Positions 51,934-59,659 of a DNA stretch of 64,000 nt are shown piece by piece. Position 1 is the stretch's first letter, and every line of letters begins with the position of its first letter. Position numbers and translations under genes: made by a program. The notes under the pieces are model-generated. The model made no database searches and was not told the DNA's origin. It saw only the letters and a program-made list of their open reading frames with translations. The DNA is from Roseicyclus marinus (GTDB lineage: Bacteria; Pseudomonadota; Alphaproteobacteria; Rhodobacterales; Rhodobacteraceae). The DNA is taken from positions 2,855,001-2,919,000 of the forward strand of contig NZ_AP027266.1 in assembly GCF_036322625.1 (NCBI RefSeq), in the 5' to 3' direction.

Positions 51934-53034
51934 TTACTGGAGCGTCACGCCGTAATCGTCACGCAGCCAGTTCAGCACGAATTCCCGTGCCTCGTCCGAG
52001 ACGGTGATCGCCGCCTCATGCGCGACCACGGCCGCGTCGCCGATCATCTGGGGATAGACACCCAGTTCCGCCGCCGAGATCTCGGCGAAATCGGGACGGG
52101 CAAGGATCGCGGCCATCGCGTCCTGGTACATCGCGACCACTTCGGGCGAGGCCGAACCGGGCAGGTAGACCAGCTTCTGCGCCGCAAAGCCCGACACGAA
52201 GAAGGCACGCCATGCATCCCAGGCCACGCCTTCGGTCTCGCAGCCCGCCGTCGCCTCGCACACCTCGGCAAAGGTCGGGATGTCGGGGAAGGTCGGATCG
52301 CGCACGATATCGCCCGCGTCATCCAGAACGCCCCAGCTCATCACCGGAACGGCCAGGCCCTGATCGACCAGCGGCTGGACGCTCGCGATATAGGCAGACG
52401 AGGTCTGGTAATCGATGTTGGCTTCGCCGCGCTCGAACATCAGGCGGCCATCGCCCCGACCCTCGATCCCGAAGACCGGCTCGACCTGGAGGCCAAGCAT
52501 CTGGAAGGCCAGCAGCGGCACGAGGTCGAGCGTCGTCGCACCCTGGCTGCCGAAGATGAAGAATTCGTCCTGCAGATCATCCAGGTCGCCATCGAAGCGC
52601 GCGCCCAGATCGGCGGGAAGATAGACGACACCGCCGGTGCCCGAGGCCAGAACCGGCTGCCAATCGCGGTATTCGTAGCGCACGCGCGGATCGCGCAGCA
52701 GGTAGGGGAACTGGGTCGAGCCCGAGGTGCCGAAGATCAGCGTGCCGTCATCGGTGGTCTGTTCCTGGAACCAGTTGGCGCCCGCCGTCGATCCCGCACC
52801 GGGGCGATAGCCCACGACGACCGTGGGATTGCCGGCCAGCGCTTCGTTCAGCAGGGGCGCAAAGAAGTTGGCCCAACGCGCCGAACCGCCCGATTCCGAG
52901 AAGGGGATGACGAATTCGACGGTCTCGCCCGCGAGGTCCGCCTGCGCAGCAGTCGGCAGGCCGGCAGTCAGCGCCAGCGCCGAAACGGCGCAAAGCGACA
53001 GGGCCACGCGGCGCGTGGTGGAAAATTGGCTCAT
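51934..53034 (-). CDS. tctC: Tricarboxylate transporter substrate-binding protein TctC
   Basis: This 366-residue periplasmic binding protein has a signal peptide (MSQFSTTRRVALSLCAVSAL, cut after AAQA) and the TctC/Bug fold: ETVEFVIPFSESGGSARWAN, GNPTVVVGYRPGAGSTAGAN. It captures the carboxylate for TctAB. GGGAGGA lies 6 bases before ATG 53034. It leads the five-gene leftward operon and is divergent from the response regulator, the same arrangement as tctCBA/tctDE of Salmonella. The ligand cannot be read from the sequence. Confidence 0.87.
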   Translation of the reverse strand: MSQFSTTRRVALSLCAVSALALTAGLPTAAQADLAGETVEFVIPFSESGGSARWANFFAPLLNEALAGNPTVVVGYRPGAGSTAGANWFQEQTTDDGTLIFGTSGSTQFPYLLRDPRVRYEYRDWQPVLASGTGGVVYLPADLGARFDGDLDDLQDEFFIFGSQGATTLDLVPLLAFQMLGLQVEPVFGIEGRGDGRLMFERGEANIDYQTSSAYIASVQPLVDQGLAVPVMSWGVLDDAGDIVRDPTFPDIPTFAEVCEATAGCETEGVAWDAWRAFFVSGFAAQKLVYLPGSASPEVVAMYQDAMAAILARPDFAEISAAELGVYPQMIGDAAVVAHEAAITVSDEAREFVLNWLRDDYGVTLQ

Positions 53035-53179
53035 GATATCCTCCCAAAGATACCGCGGGCTCCTCCCCACGGCAGATCAAGCAGGGCCTGTTTCGCCCTT
53101 GCCGCGCATTGTGTGACCTGCGAACCTTGCGTCAAGCTGTCGTGTCACGAGAAAAAGGTCTGGGGGGAGGAACCGCGGC

Positions 53180-53860
53180 GTGCGGATCGTTCTGGTCGAG
53201 GATAACGACGGACTGGCCAAGGGGATTGCCTACCGGCTTGAAGACCTTGGCCATGGCGTCGACGTGCTGTCGGACGGGGATGCCGCCGATGCCTTCTTGC
53301 GCCGCGAAACCTCGGACCTCCTGATCCTCGACATCAACCTGCCGGGCACGGATGGGCTGACCATCTTGCGCAACCTGCGCGCGCGCGGCGATGAACGCCC
53401 GGTGCTCATGCTGACCGCCCGCACCGAAACCGAACACCGCGTGCGGGGTCTGGACGCCGGTGCCGATGATTACCTCGTCAAACCCTTCGAGATGGAAGAA
53501 CTGGAGGCGCGTGTCCGCGCCCTGACCCGGCGCAGCCCCAGACCGCTGCGGCGTCTCGTGGCGCTGGGGGCGGTCAGTCTTGATTGCGACGCGCGGCAGG
53601 TCTCGGTCGAGGGCCAGCCCATCGACATGCCCCGCCGCGAGGTCAGCCTGATCGAACGGCTCCTGACCGCGCAGGGGCGCGCCGTATCGAAACAGGACCT
53701 GCTCGACCATATCTACGGCACCGGTGCCGATGTCGAAGAAGCCGCGATCGAGGTTCACATCTCGCGGCTGCGCAAACGGCTGCGTCCGCATGGCCTGTCG
53801 ATCAAGGTGCAACGCGGAATCGGCTACAGCCTGGCCGAAACGACGGCGGGGGCGCCATGA
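53180..53860 (+). CDS. tctD: OmpR-family response regulator (TctD-like)
   Basis: This 226-residue protein has a receiver domain with the acidic pair E7/D8, phosphorylated D51 (LLILDINLPG), and K in DYLVKPFE. The C-terminal winged helix is LGAVSLDCDARQ to VHISRLRKRLRPHGLSIKVQ then RGIGYSL. It starts at GTG 53180 after a GGGGGGAGG ribosome site. It overlaps the sensor gene by 4 bases and is divergent from tctC, so activating the transporter operon is the expected role. Confidence 0.88.
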   Translation: MRIVLVEDNDGLAKGIAYRLEDLGHGVDVLSDGDAADAFLRRETSDLLILDINLPGTDGLTILRNLRARGDERPVLMLTARTETEHRVRGLDAGADDYLVKPFEMEELEARVRALTRRSPRPLRRLVALGAVSLDCDARQVSVEGQPIDMPRREVSLIERLLTAQGRAVSKQDLLDHIYGTGADVEEAAIEVHISRLRKRLRPHGLSIKVQRGIGYSLAETTAGAP

Positions 53861-55251
53861 ACGCCTCGACCTCGCTCCGTCTTCGGCTGACGGCGATCAT
53901 CCTCGGCCCGCTTCTGGCCATCGCCCTGGCCGTCGGGTTCTGGCAGGTCCATGACGCCCGCGAAAAGGCCGCCGATATCTTCGACCGAAGCCTTCTGACC
54001 GTGGCCTTGGCGGTCGCCGGCGATGTGGCGCGCTCGAACGGCAATGCCGTCTCGCTCGAAACGCGCGATCTCTTGTCGGACACGTCGGGCGGGCTGGTGT
54101 TCTATCATGTCTTCGCCCCGAACGGCTATTACGTCACGGGCTATGCCACCCCGCCCGTCCGGCAAACACCCGAAGAACGGTCCGAAGACCCCTATTCCTA
54201 CTACAATTCCACCTATCACGGTCAGGCCGTCCGGGCCTTGCGCCTGCGCGACGTGACAACGGTGGACGGCATCACCGGCGTTTTCACCGTCACCGTCTGG
54301 CAGCACACCGAAGTGCGCGATGCCCTGATGCGCGACCTCGCGCGCCGCGCCTTCACCGTCATGGCCATCCTGATTGGAACGGTCGCCTTCGTGGTCTGGT
54401 TCGGGGTGCGGATCGGGCTTTTGCCGCTGACCGACCTGGAAGATGCGATCTCGCGCAGGTCCTCCGACGATCTGTCCTCGATCCGCCGCCCCGTCCCGCC
54501 CGAAATCCGGGGCCTCGTGCTGCGGCTCAACACCTTGTTCGGACAGCTTCAAACCACCATGGCGCGGCAGGCGGAATTCGTCTCGAATGCCGCCCATCAA
54601 TTGCGCAATCCCATCGCGGGCGTTCTCGCCATGGCCGAGGCGGTCCGCTCCGCCCCGACCGAACAGGCGGCGCGGGCGCGGGCGGATGAATTGATGGCCT
54701 CGGCCCTGCATATCCGCGATCTCGCCAACAAGCTCCTGACGCTGGAACGCGCCACGGTGGTGGCAGGTCACAGCGAAAGCCTCGAACTGGGCGAATTGGT
54801 CGAAGATGTGGCCGACCGCTTCCGCCTGCCTGCGCGCACCCGTGGCGTGACGCTGGCCCTCACCCTCCCCGAGGAGGAGGTGATTGCGCTCGCCGACCGG
54901 GTCATGCTGTCCGAGGCGCTGGTGAACCTTCTGGACAATGCGCTGCTGCACGGCGGGCCGGCGATGAAGCGGATCGCGGTGACCCTCTCGGTCAGTGGGG
55001 GACAGGCCCGGATCACTGTCGCCGACGACGGGCGCGGGGTTGCGCCCGGCGATATCGCCACCGTGCTGTCGCGCTTTGGTCAGGCGGGGCCGTCGCAGGG
55101 CAGCGGTCTTGGCCTTTCGATCGCCGAGGCCGTGGCCCAGAACCATGGCGGCACCATAGACCTTGGCCGCGGGCCGGAGGGCGGGCTTCAGGTCACGCTC
55201 ACCCTGCCCCTCGCCGCGCGCGCGCCGCTTGTCCGTCAGGCCGCCGAATAA
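53857..55251 (+). CDS. tctE: Sensor histidine kinase (TctE-like)
   Basis: This 464-residue protein has two membrane helices (residues ~10-30 and ~167-189) that enclose a 135-residue periplasmic sensor domain of the 2CSK_N type. The dimerisation helix follows, with phospho-acceptor H247 (FVSNAAHQLRNPI). The ATPase domain has NLLDNALLHGG (N box), VADDGRGV (G1) and GSGLGLSIAEAV (G2). The periplasmic domain probably senses the external carboxylate directly or through TctC. Confidence 0.88.
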   Translation: MNASTSLRLRLTAIILGPLLAIALAVGFWQVHDAREKAADIFDRSLLTVALAVAGDVARSNGNAVSLETRDLLSDTSGGLVFYHVFAPNGYYVTGYATPPVRQTPEERSEDPYSYYNSTYHGQAVRALRLRDVTTVDGITGVFTVTVWQHTEVRDALMRDLARRAFTVMAILIGTVAFVVWFGVRIGLLPLTDLEDAISRRSSDDLSSIRRPVPPEIRGLVLRLNTLFGQLQTTMARQAEFVSNAAHQLRNPIAGVLAMAEAVRSAPTEQAARARADELMASALHIRDLANKLLTLERATVVAGHSESLELGELVEDVADRFRLPARTRGVTLALTLPEEEVIALADRVMLSEALVNLLDNALLHGGPAMKRIAVTLSVSGGQARITVADDGRGVAPGDIATVLSRFGQAGPSQGSGLGLSIAEAVAQNHGGTIDLGRGPEGGLQVTLTLPLAARAPLVRQAAE

Positions 55252-55262
55252 CTGCCCTTTCG

Positions 55263-56324
55263 TCAGCCATGCCCGTCGCGGTCCGACACGCGAAACAGCC
55301 GCGCCGCCAAGGGCGCCCCGCTGATCACGATCAGGATCCGGGTCAGGTGGTGCACGATCACAAAGCCCAGATCGGCCCCCGCCACGATGGCCAGAACCGT
55401 CATCTCCGCCTGCCCGCCGGGGGCAAAGGCCAAGAACCCCTCCACCGGTCGCGCCAATTCGAAGAACACCACGATTTCCGTGAACAGCGCGGCCAGACCC
55501 GCAAGGATCAGCACGAACACGATGCCCGCCGCCACGTCGCGGCGCAATTCGTGCAAGGTCACGCCGACATAGCCCACCCCGATACCGATCCCGATCAGGT
55601 ATTGCGCCGCCAGGATCGCCTCGGCCGGGGGGCGGAAATGGATGATGTCGGTCAGGCTCAAGCCCGCCGTCACGATCATCGGCCCCAGGATCGAGGCTCC
55701 GAACAACCCGATCCGCTCGCCGCCCTTCCAGCCCACCAGCGCCGCCACGACCATGATCCCCAACTCGGTCAGGGGAATGTCGCCCACGGGCTGTCCGATG
55801 GGATTGTCCAGCGACTGACCGAAACCGAATGTCAGGATCAGGGGGGCAAGCGTGATGATGACCAGAACCCGGGTCGCATGGATCAGGCTCAGCGCGCGCA
55901 CATCCGCCCCTGCCTCCTGCCCGAAGATCACCATGTCCTGCAAACCGCCCGGCATCGCGGCATACCACGATGTCGGCCAGTCGAAGCCATAGACCTTGCG
56001 AAAGAACGGCACCCCGATCGCGGCAATCGCGATGATGTAGACGGGGATCAGCGCGACCGACAACGCCATCTGCGGCAGCTGCGCCACCAGCGCGGGGGTG
56101 ACCGAGGCACCGACCGCCACGCCCAGGATCGTGCGCGCCGCGACCGAAACCTGCCCCATGCCCCGCAACCGCACCCCCGCCAGCGCAGCGATCAGACAGG
56201 CGGTCATCGGCCCGAACAGGAACGGCAGCGGCAGCCCCAACAGCCAGAAGACAGCCACACCCGCCGTCGCCAGGGCCAGCGTCAAAATGCGGTCGCGGGC
56301 AGCAGGCGTGAGGGGCAAGGGCAT
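55263..56324 (-). CDS. AbrB-family membrane protein (putative carboxylate permease)
   Basis: This 353-residue protein has about ten membrane segments forming two repeats (TAGVAVFWLLGLPLPFLFGP; VGDIPLTELGIMVVAALVGW). It contains AMPGGLQDMVIFG and AFAPGGQAEMTVLA, matching the AbrB / former ammonia-monooxygenase-regulator family (two AbrB_dup repeats). The family is thought to be transport-related. It is divergent from GntR-tcuAB, in the place where Salmonella has the TcuC permease, so carriage of the tcu substrate is a reasonable guess. Confidence 0.75.
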   Translation of the reverse strand: MPLPLTPAARDRILTLALATAGVAVFWLLGLPLPFLFGPMTACLIAALAGVRLRGMGQVSVAARTILGVAVGASVTPALVAQLPQMALSVALIPVYIIAIAAIGVPFFRKVYGFDWPTSWYAAMPGGLQDMVIFGQEAGADVRALSLIHATRVLVIITLAPLILTFGFGQSLDNPIGQPVGDIPLTELGIMVVAALVGWKGGERIGLFGASILGPMIVTAGLSLTDIIHFRPPAEAILAAQYLIGIGIGVGYVGVTLHELRRDVAAGIVFVLILAGLAALFTEIVVFFELARPVEGFLAFAPGGQAEMTVLAIVAGADLGFVIVHHLTRILIVISGAPLAARLFRVSDRDGHG

Positions 56325-56337
56325 GGCGATCTCCGTA

Positions 56338-56374
56338 TTGCATCCTCTTGTATCCAACTGTATGCAACTTGCAA
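56338..56374. promoter_or_regulatory. Cluster of TTGYAT/ATRCAA half-sites, likely GntR operator
   Basis: The spacer between the divergent AbrB and GntR genes contains TTGCATCC, TTGTATCCAA, TGTATGCAA and TTGCAA within 37 bases. This AT-rich island resembles the TTGTATACAA-type palindromes bound by FCD-type GntR regulators. It overlaps the region just before both genes. Confidence 0.55.
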
Positions 56375-56389
56375 CCGAAAGGAGGGCCC

Positions 56390-57085
56390 TTGGCCGAAAA
56401 ACCCGACAGCAAGGCGCAAGGACGCCCCGAAACCGGACAGGGGCGCGATGCCTATGAACGCCTGATCGCCGAGATCCGGTCCGGCGCGCTGCGCCCCGGC
56501 GACCGTTTGACCGAGACCGAACTGGCCGACCGTCTGGGCATCTCCCGCACGCCCGTGCGCGAGGCGATCCGCCTGCTCGAGGCCGATGGCCTGGTCGAAC
56601 ACCAGCCGCGTGCGGGCGCGCGCATCCGTCGGCTCGACCTTGCCGAAGTGACCGAGCTCTACGAGATGCGCGCTGTCCTCGAAGGCACCGCCGCCCGGTT
56701 CGCCGCGCGCGCCGCCTATGACAGCGAACTGGCCGAATTGCAGGCGATCAACGCCGAAATGGCGGCGGCCTCGGGCAATCCCGAACGGCTCTACCATGCG
56801 AACCGCCAGTTTCACGGCATCTTGCTCAATGCCGCGCGCAACCGCTTTCTCTGGCGCTCGGTCGAGGCGGTGCAGAAAACGCTCCTGATCCTTGGCCGCT
56901 CCACCATGGAAGAGGCCGACCGCGCGCAGGCCGCCGTCGCCGAACATGCCGCCATTCTCGATGCGCTCCGCGCCCATGACGGTGACGCGGCCGAGGCCGC
57001 GATGCGCCGCCACATCGAAGGGGCGCATCGCGCCCGCCTCAAGCAATTGCGCGATCTCGCGACAACCGAAGGGGAAAGCCCATGA
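56390..57085 (+). CDS. GntR-family regulator, FCD type
   Basis: This 231-residue protein has a winged helix (DAYERLIAEIRSGALRPGDR, LTETELADRLGISRTPVREA) and an all-helical FCD ligand domain with the metal/ligand histidines spread through VTELYEMRAVLEGTAARFAA, HANRQFHGILLNAA and HAAILDALRAHD. The only start with a ribosome site (AGGAGG) is TTG 56390; a TTG at 56348 lies inside the operator cluster. It overlaps tcuA by 4 bases. It most likely represses tcuAB, and the AbrB permease divergently. Confidence 0.85.
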   Translation: MAEKPDSKAQGRPETGQGRDAYERLIAEIRSGALRPGDRLTETELADRLGISRTPVREAIRLLEADGLVEHQPRAGARIRRLDLAEVTELYEMRAVLEGTAARFAARAAYDSELAELQAINAEMAAASGNPERLYHANRQFHGILLNAARNRFLWRSVEAVQKTLLILGRSTMEEADRAQAAVAEHAAILDALRAHDGDAAEAAMRRHIEGAHRARLKQLRDLATTEGESP

Positions 57086-58476
57086 CACGGGTAGATGCCA
57101 TCACCTGGGACGTGGTCGTGGTCGGCGGCGGCAATGCCGCGCTCTGTGCCGCGATCGAAGCTGCGGAAACCGGCGCGCGCGTCGTGATGCTCGAGGCCGC
57201 GCCGAAACCCTATCGCGGCGGCAATTCGCGCCACACGCGCAATTTCCGCTGCATGCATCGCGGCCCCCTGTCGGTCCTGACCGGCAGCTACGAAGAAGAG
57301 GAATATTTCGACGACCTTATCCGCGTCACCAAGGGCAAGACCGACGAGTATCTGGCCCGGATGACGATCCGCGACAGCGAAACCTGCCTGCCGTGGATGG
57401 AACGGCACGGCGTCGCCTTCCAGCCCTCGCTCTCGGGCACCCTGTCGCTCTCGCGCACCAACGCCTTTTTCCTCGGCGGCGGCAAGGCGCTGGTGAACGC
57501 CTATTACAACACGGCCGAGGATCTGGGCGTCACCGTCCTTTACGAGGCCGAGGTGCGCCATGTCACCGTGGCCGAGGGCCGGTTCCAGGGGCTCGATGCC
57601 CGCATCGGCGGCAAGGATCTGCGCATCGAAGGCCGCGCGCTCGTTCTGGCCTCGGGCGGGTTCCAGGCCGATATCGACTGGCTCGCCGATGCCTGGGGCC
57701 CTGCGGCGCGCAACTTCCTGATCCGGGGCACGCCCTACAACCGGGGCGTCGTGCTGCGCGACATGCTCGACCAGGGCGCCGACAGCGTGGGCGACCCCAC
57801 CCAATGCCATGCCGTGGCCATCGACGGGCGCTCGCCCAAATACGACGGCGGCATCGTCACGCGGCTTGACTGCGTGCCCTTCTCGGTCGTGGTGAACCAG
57901 AACGGTGATCGCTTCTACGACGAGGGCGAAGATGTCTGGCCCAAGCGCTACGCGATCTGGGGCCGTCTGGTCGCGGCCCAGCCCGAACAGGTGGCCTATT
58001 CCATCATCGACGCGAAATCGCTGAACCTGTTCATGCCCTCGGTCTTCCCCCCCGAAACCGCCGACACGATCGAGGGGCTGGCCCAGAAACTCGGCCTACC
58101 GGGCAACAAGCTGCGCGAAACCATCGACGCTTTCAACGCCGCCTGCCGCAGCGGCGATTTCCATCCGACCGAGCTTGACGGCCTTGCGACCGAGGGGCTC
58201 ACCCCGCCCAAGACCAACTGGGCGCGGCCCATCACCGAACCGCCCTTCTACGGCTATTCGCTGCGCCCCGGCGTGACCTTCACCTACCTGGGGCTCAAGG
58301 TGGATCGCACGGCACGGGTTTCGGCCCATGGCGCACGGCTTCACAACATCTGGGCCGCAGGCGAGATCATGGCCGGTTCGATCCTCGGCGAGGGGTATCT
58401 GGCCGGCTTCGGAATGACCATCGGAACCGTTTTCGGACGCATCGCAGGCCAGGAGGCCGCAGCCCATGTCGCTTGA
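57082..58476 (+). CDS. tcuA: FAD-dependent tricarballylate dehydrogenase TcuA
   Basis: This 464-residue fumarate-reductase-like flavoprotein shows VVVVGGGNAALCAAIEAAET (FAD Rossmann), AAPKPYRGGNSRHTRNFRC, ALVLASGGFQADIDWL and the C-terminal IWAAGEIMAGSILGEGYLAG. It oxidises tricarballylate to cis-aconitate, which enters the citric acid cycle, and hands electrons to TcuB. Both its partners (regulator upstream, tcuB downstream with 11-base overlap) are adjacent. Substrate may be a related tricarboxylic acid. Confidence 0.88.
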   Translation: MTRVDAITWDVVVVGGGNAALCAAIEAAETGARVVMLEAAPKPYRGGNSRHTRNFRCMHRGPLSVLTGSYEEEEYFDDLIRVTKGKTDEYLARMTIRDSETCLPWMERHGVAFQPSLSGTLSLSRTNAFFLGGGKALVNAYYNTAEDLGVTVLYEAEVRHVTVAEGRFQGLDARIGGKDLRIEGRALVLASGGFQADIDWLADAWGPAARNFLIRGTPYNRGVVLRDMLDQGADSVGDPTQCHAVAIDGRSPKYDGGIVTRLDCVPFSVVVNQNGDRFYDEGEDVWPKRYAIWGRLVAAQPEQVAYSIIDAKSLNLFMPSVFPPETADTIEGLAQKLGLPGNKLRETIDAFNAACRSGDFHPTELDGLATEGLTPPKTNWARPITEPPFYGYSLRPGVTFTYLGLKVDRTARVSAHGARLHNIWAAGEIMAGSILGEGYLAGFGMTIGTVFGRIAGQEAAAHVA

Positions 58477-59554
58477 CATCACCCCCACCCTCACCGCCAC
58501 CGAGGAAGCCCGTCGCCAGGTCGAGATCTGCAACGCCTGCCGCTATTGCGAGGGCTATTGCGCGGTCTTCCCGGCGGCCTTTGCCGAACGCAGCTTTTCG
58601 GATGGCGACATCACCCAGCTTGCCAGCCTCTGCCACAATTGCCGGGGCTGCTATTACGCCTGCCAATATACCGAGCCGCATGAATTCGCCCTGAACCTGC
58701 CCGCAGCCCTGGCCGAGGTGCGGGTGGAAAGCTGGGCGCGCTTTGCCTGGCCCGGCGCTTTCGCACGGCTGTTCCAGACCCATGGCGTGGCATTGGCCGC
58801 GGCCCTCGTCCTTGGCACCGCGCTCATTTTCGCCGCGATCCGCCTGCTCGGCACCGGCGCGGGCGACGGCTTCTATGCCTATCTCTCGCATTCGGCGATG
58901 GTCGCGATCTTTGCCCCCGCCTTCCTCTTTCCGCTTCTGGCGCTGGCCATGGGCGTCCGCCGCTACTGGCACGAGGTCGGCGGCACGGCCGTCACACTTG
59001 CCGATCTGCGCGCAGCCCTCATCGATGCGGGGCGGATGCGCAACCTGTCGGGCGGCGCGGCCGAAGGTTGCAACTACGAAAAGGGCGACCGCTATTCGGT
59101 GGCGCGCAAACATGCCCATCATGCCGTGGTCTGGGGCTTTCTTCTGTGCTTTGCCTCCACCTCTTCGGGCACGATCCTGCACTATGTCCTCGACATGCCC
59201 GCCCCCTATCCGTTCTTCAGCCTGCCCAAGCTTCTGGGCGTGCCGGGGGGCATCTTGCTGACGCTCGGGGCTGCGGGACTTGCGATGCTCAAGCTGCGCG
59301 CCGATCCCGCGCTTGGGGCGGTTGCGGCATGGGGTGGCGAAATGGCCTTCGTCATCTTGCTGGGCCTGACGGGTCTGACCGGCCTTGCGCTTTATGCCGC
59401 GACGGGCACGGGCCTTGTCGCGCCGCTACTGGCGCTGCACCTGGGCACGGTTCTCGCCTTCTTCGTGACGCTCCCCTATTCGAAAATGGCCCATGCCACC
59501 TATCGCCTCGCCGCCCTGACCCGCGATGCGCAACTCAAGCGGCGGGCAGGCTAG
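58466..59554 (+). CDS. tcuB: TcuB iron-sulfur/heme electron-transfer membrane protein
   Basis: This 362-residue protein has two ferredoxin-type clusters (CNACRYCEGYC, CHNCRGCYYAC) at the N-terminus. Membrane helices follow with histidines that could bind heme (HAHHAVVWGFLLCFASTSSG, ILHYVLDM). TcuB takes electrons from the reduced flavin of TcuA and passes them to the respiratory chain. An AGGAGG site lies within tcuA. A CitB-type name is also used for this family. Confidence 0.87.
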   Translation: MSLDITPTLTATEEARRQVEICNACRYCEGYCAVFPAAFAERSFSDGDITQLASLCHNCRGCYYACQYTEPHEFALNLPAALAEVRVESWARFAWPGAFARLFQTHGVALAAALVLGTALIFAAIRLLGTGAGDGFYAYLSHSAMVAIFAPAFLFPLLALAMGVRRYWHEVGGTAVTLADLRAALIDAGRMRNLSGGAAEGCNYEKGDRYSVARKHAHHAVVWGFLLCFASTSSGTILHYVLDMPAPYPFFSLPKLLGVPGGILLTLGAAGLAMLKLRADPALGAVAAWGGEMAFVILLGLTGLTGLALYAATGTGLVAPLLALHLGTVLAFFVTLPYSKMAHATYRLAALTRDAQLKRRAG

Positions 59555-59659
59555 GCGCGGACCCCATGCAACCGCGCTTCCGGGACCTGTCGCCGGATGC
59601 TAGGCAAGACGCGGGCGCCCCCCGAATCCGGGTCGCCTGAACCGGGGGGAGAGACGGGA

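Noticed and set aside
53824-56412. An 862-residue minus-strand frame over tctE and the AbrB gene
   Set aside because: It crosses two genes of opposite direction and has no domain; the real genes explain the region.
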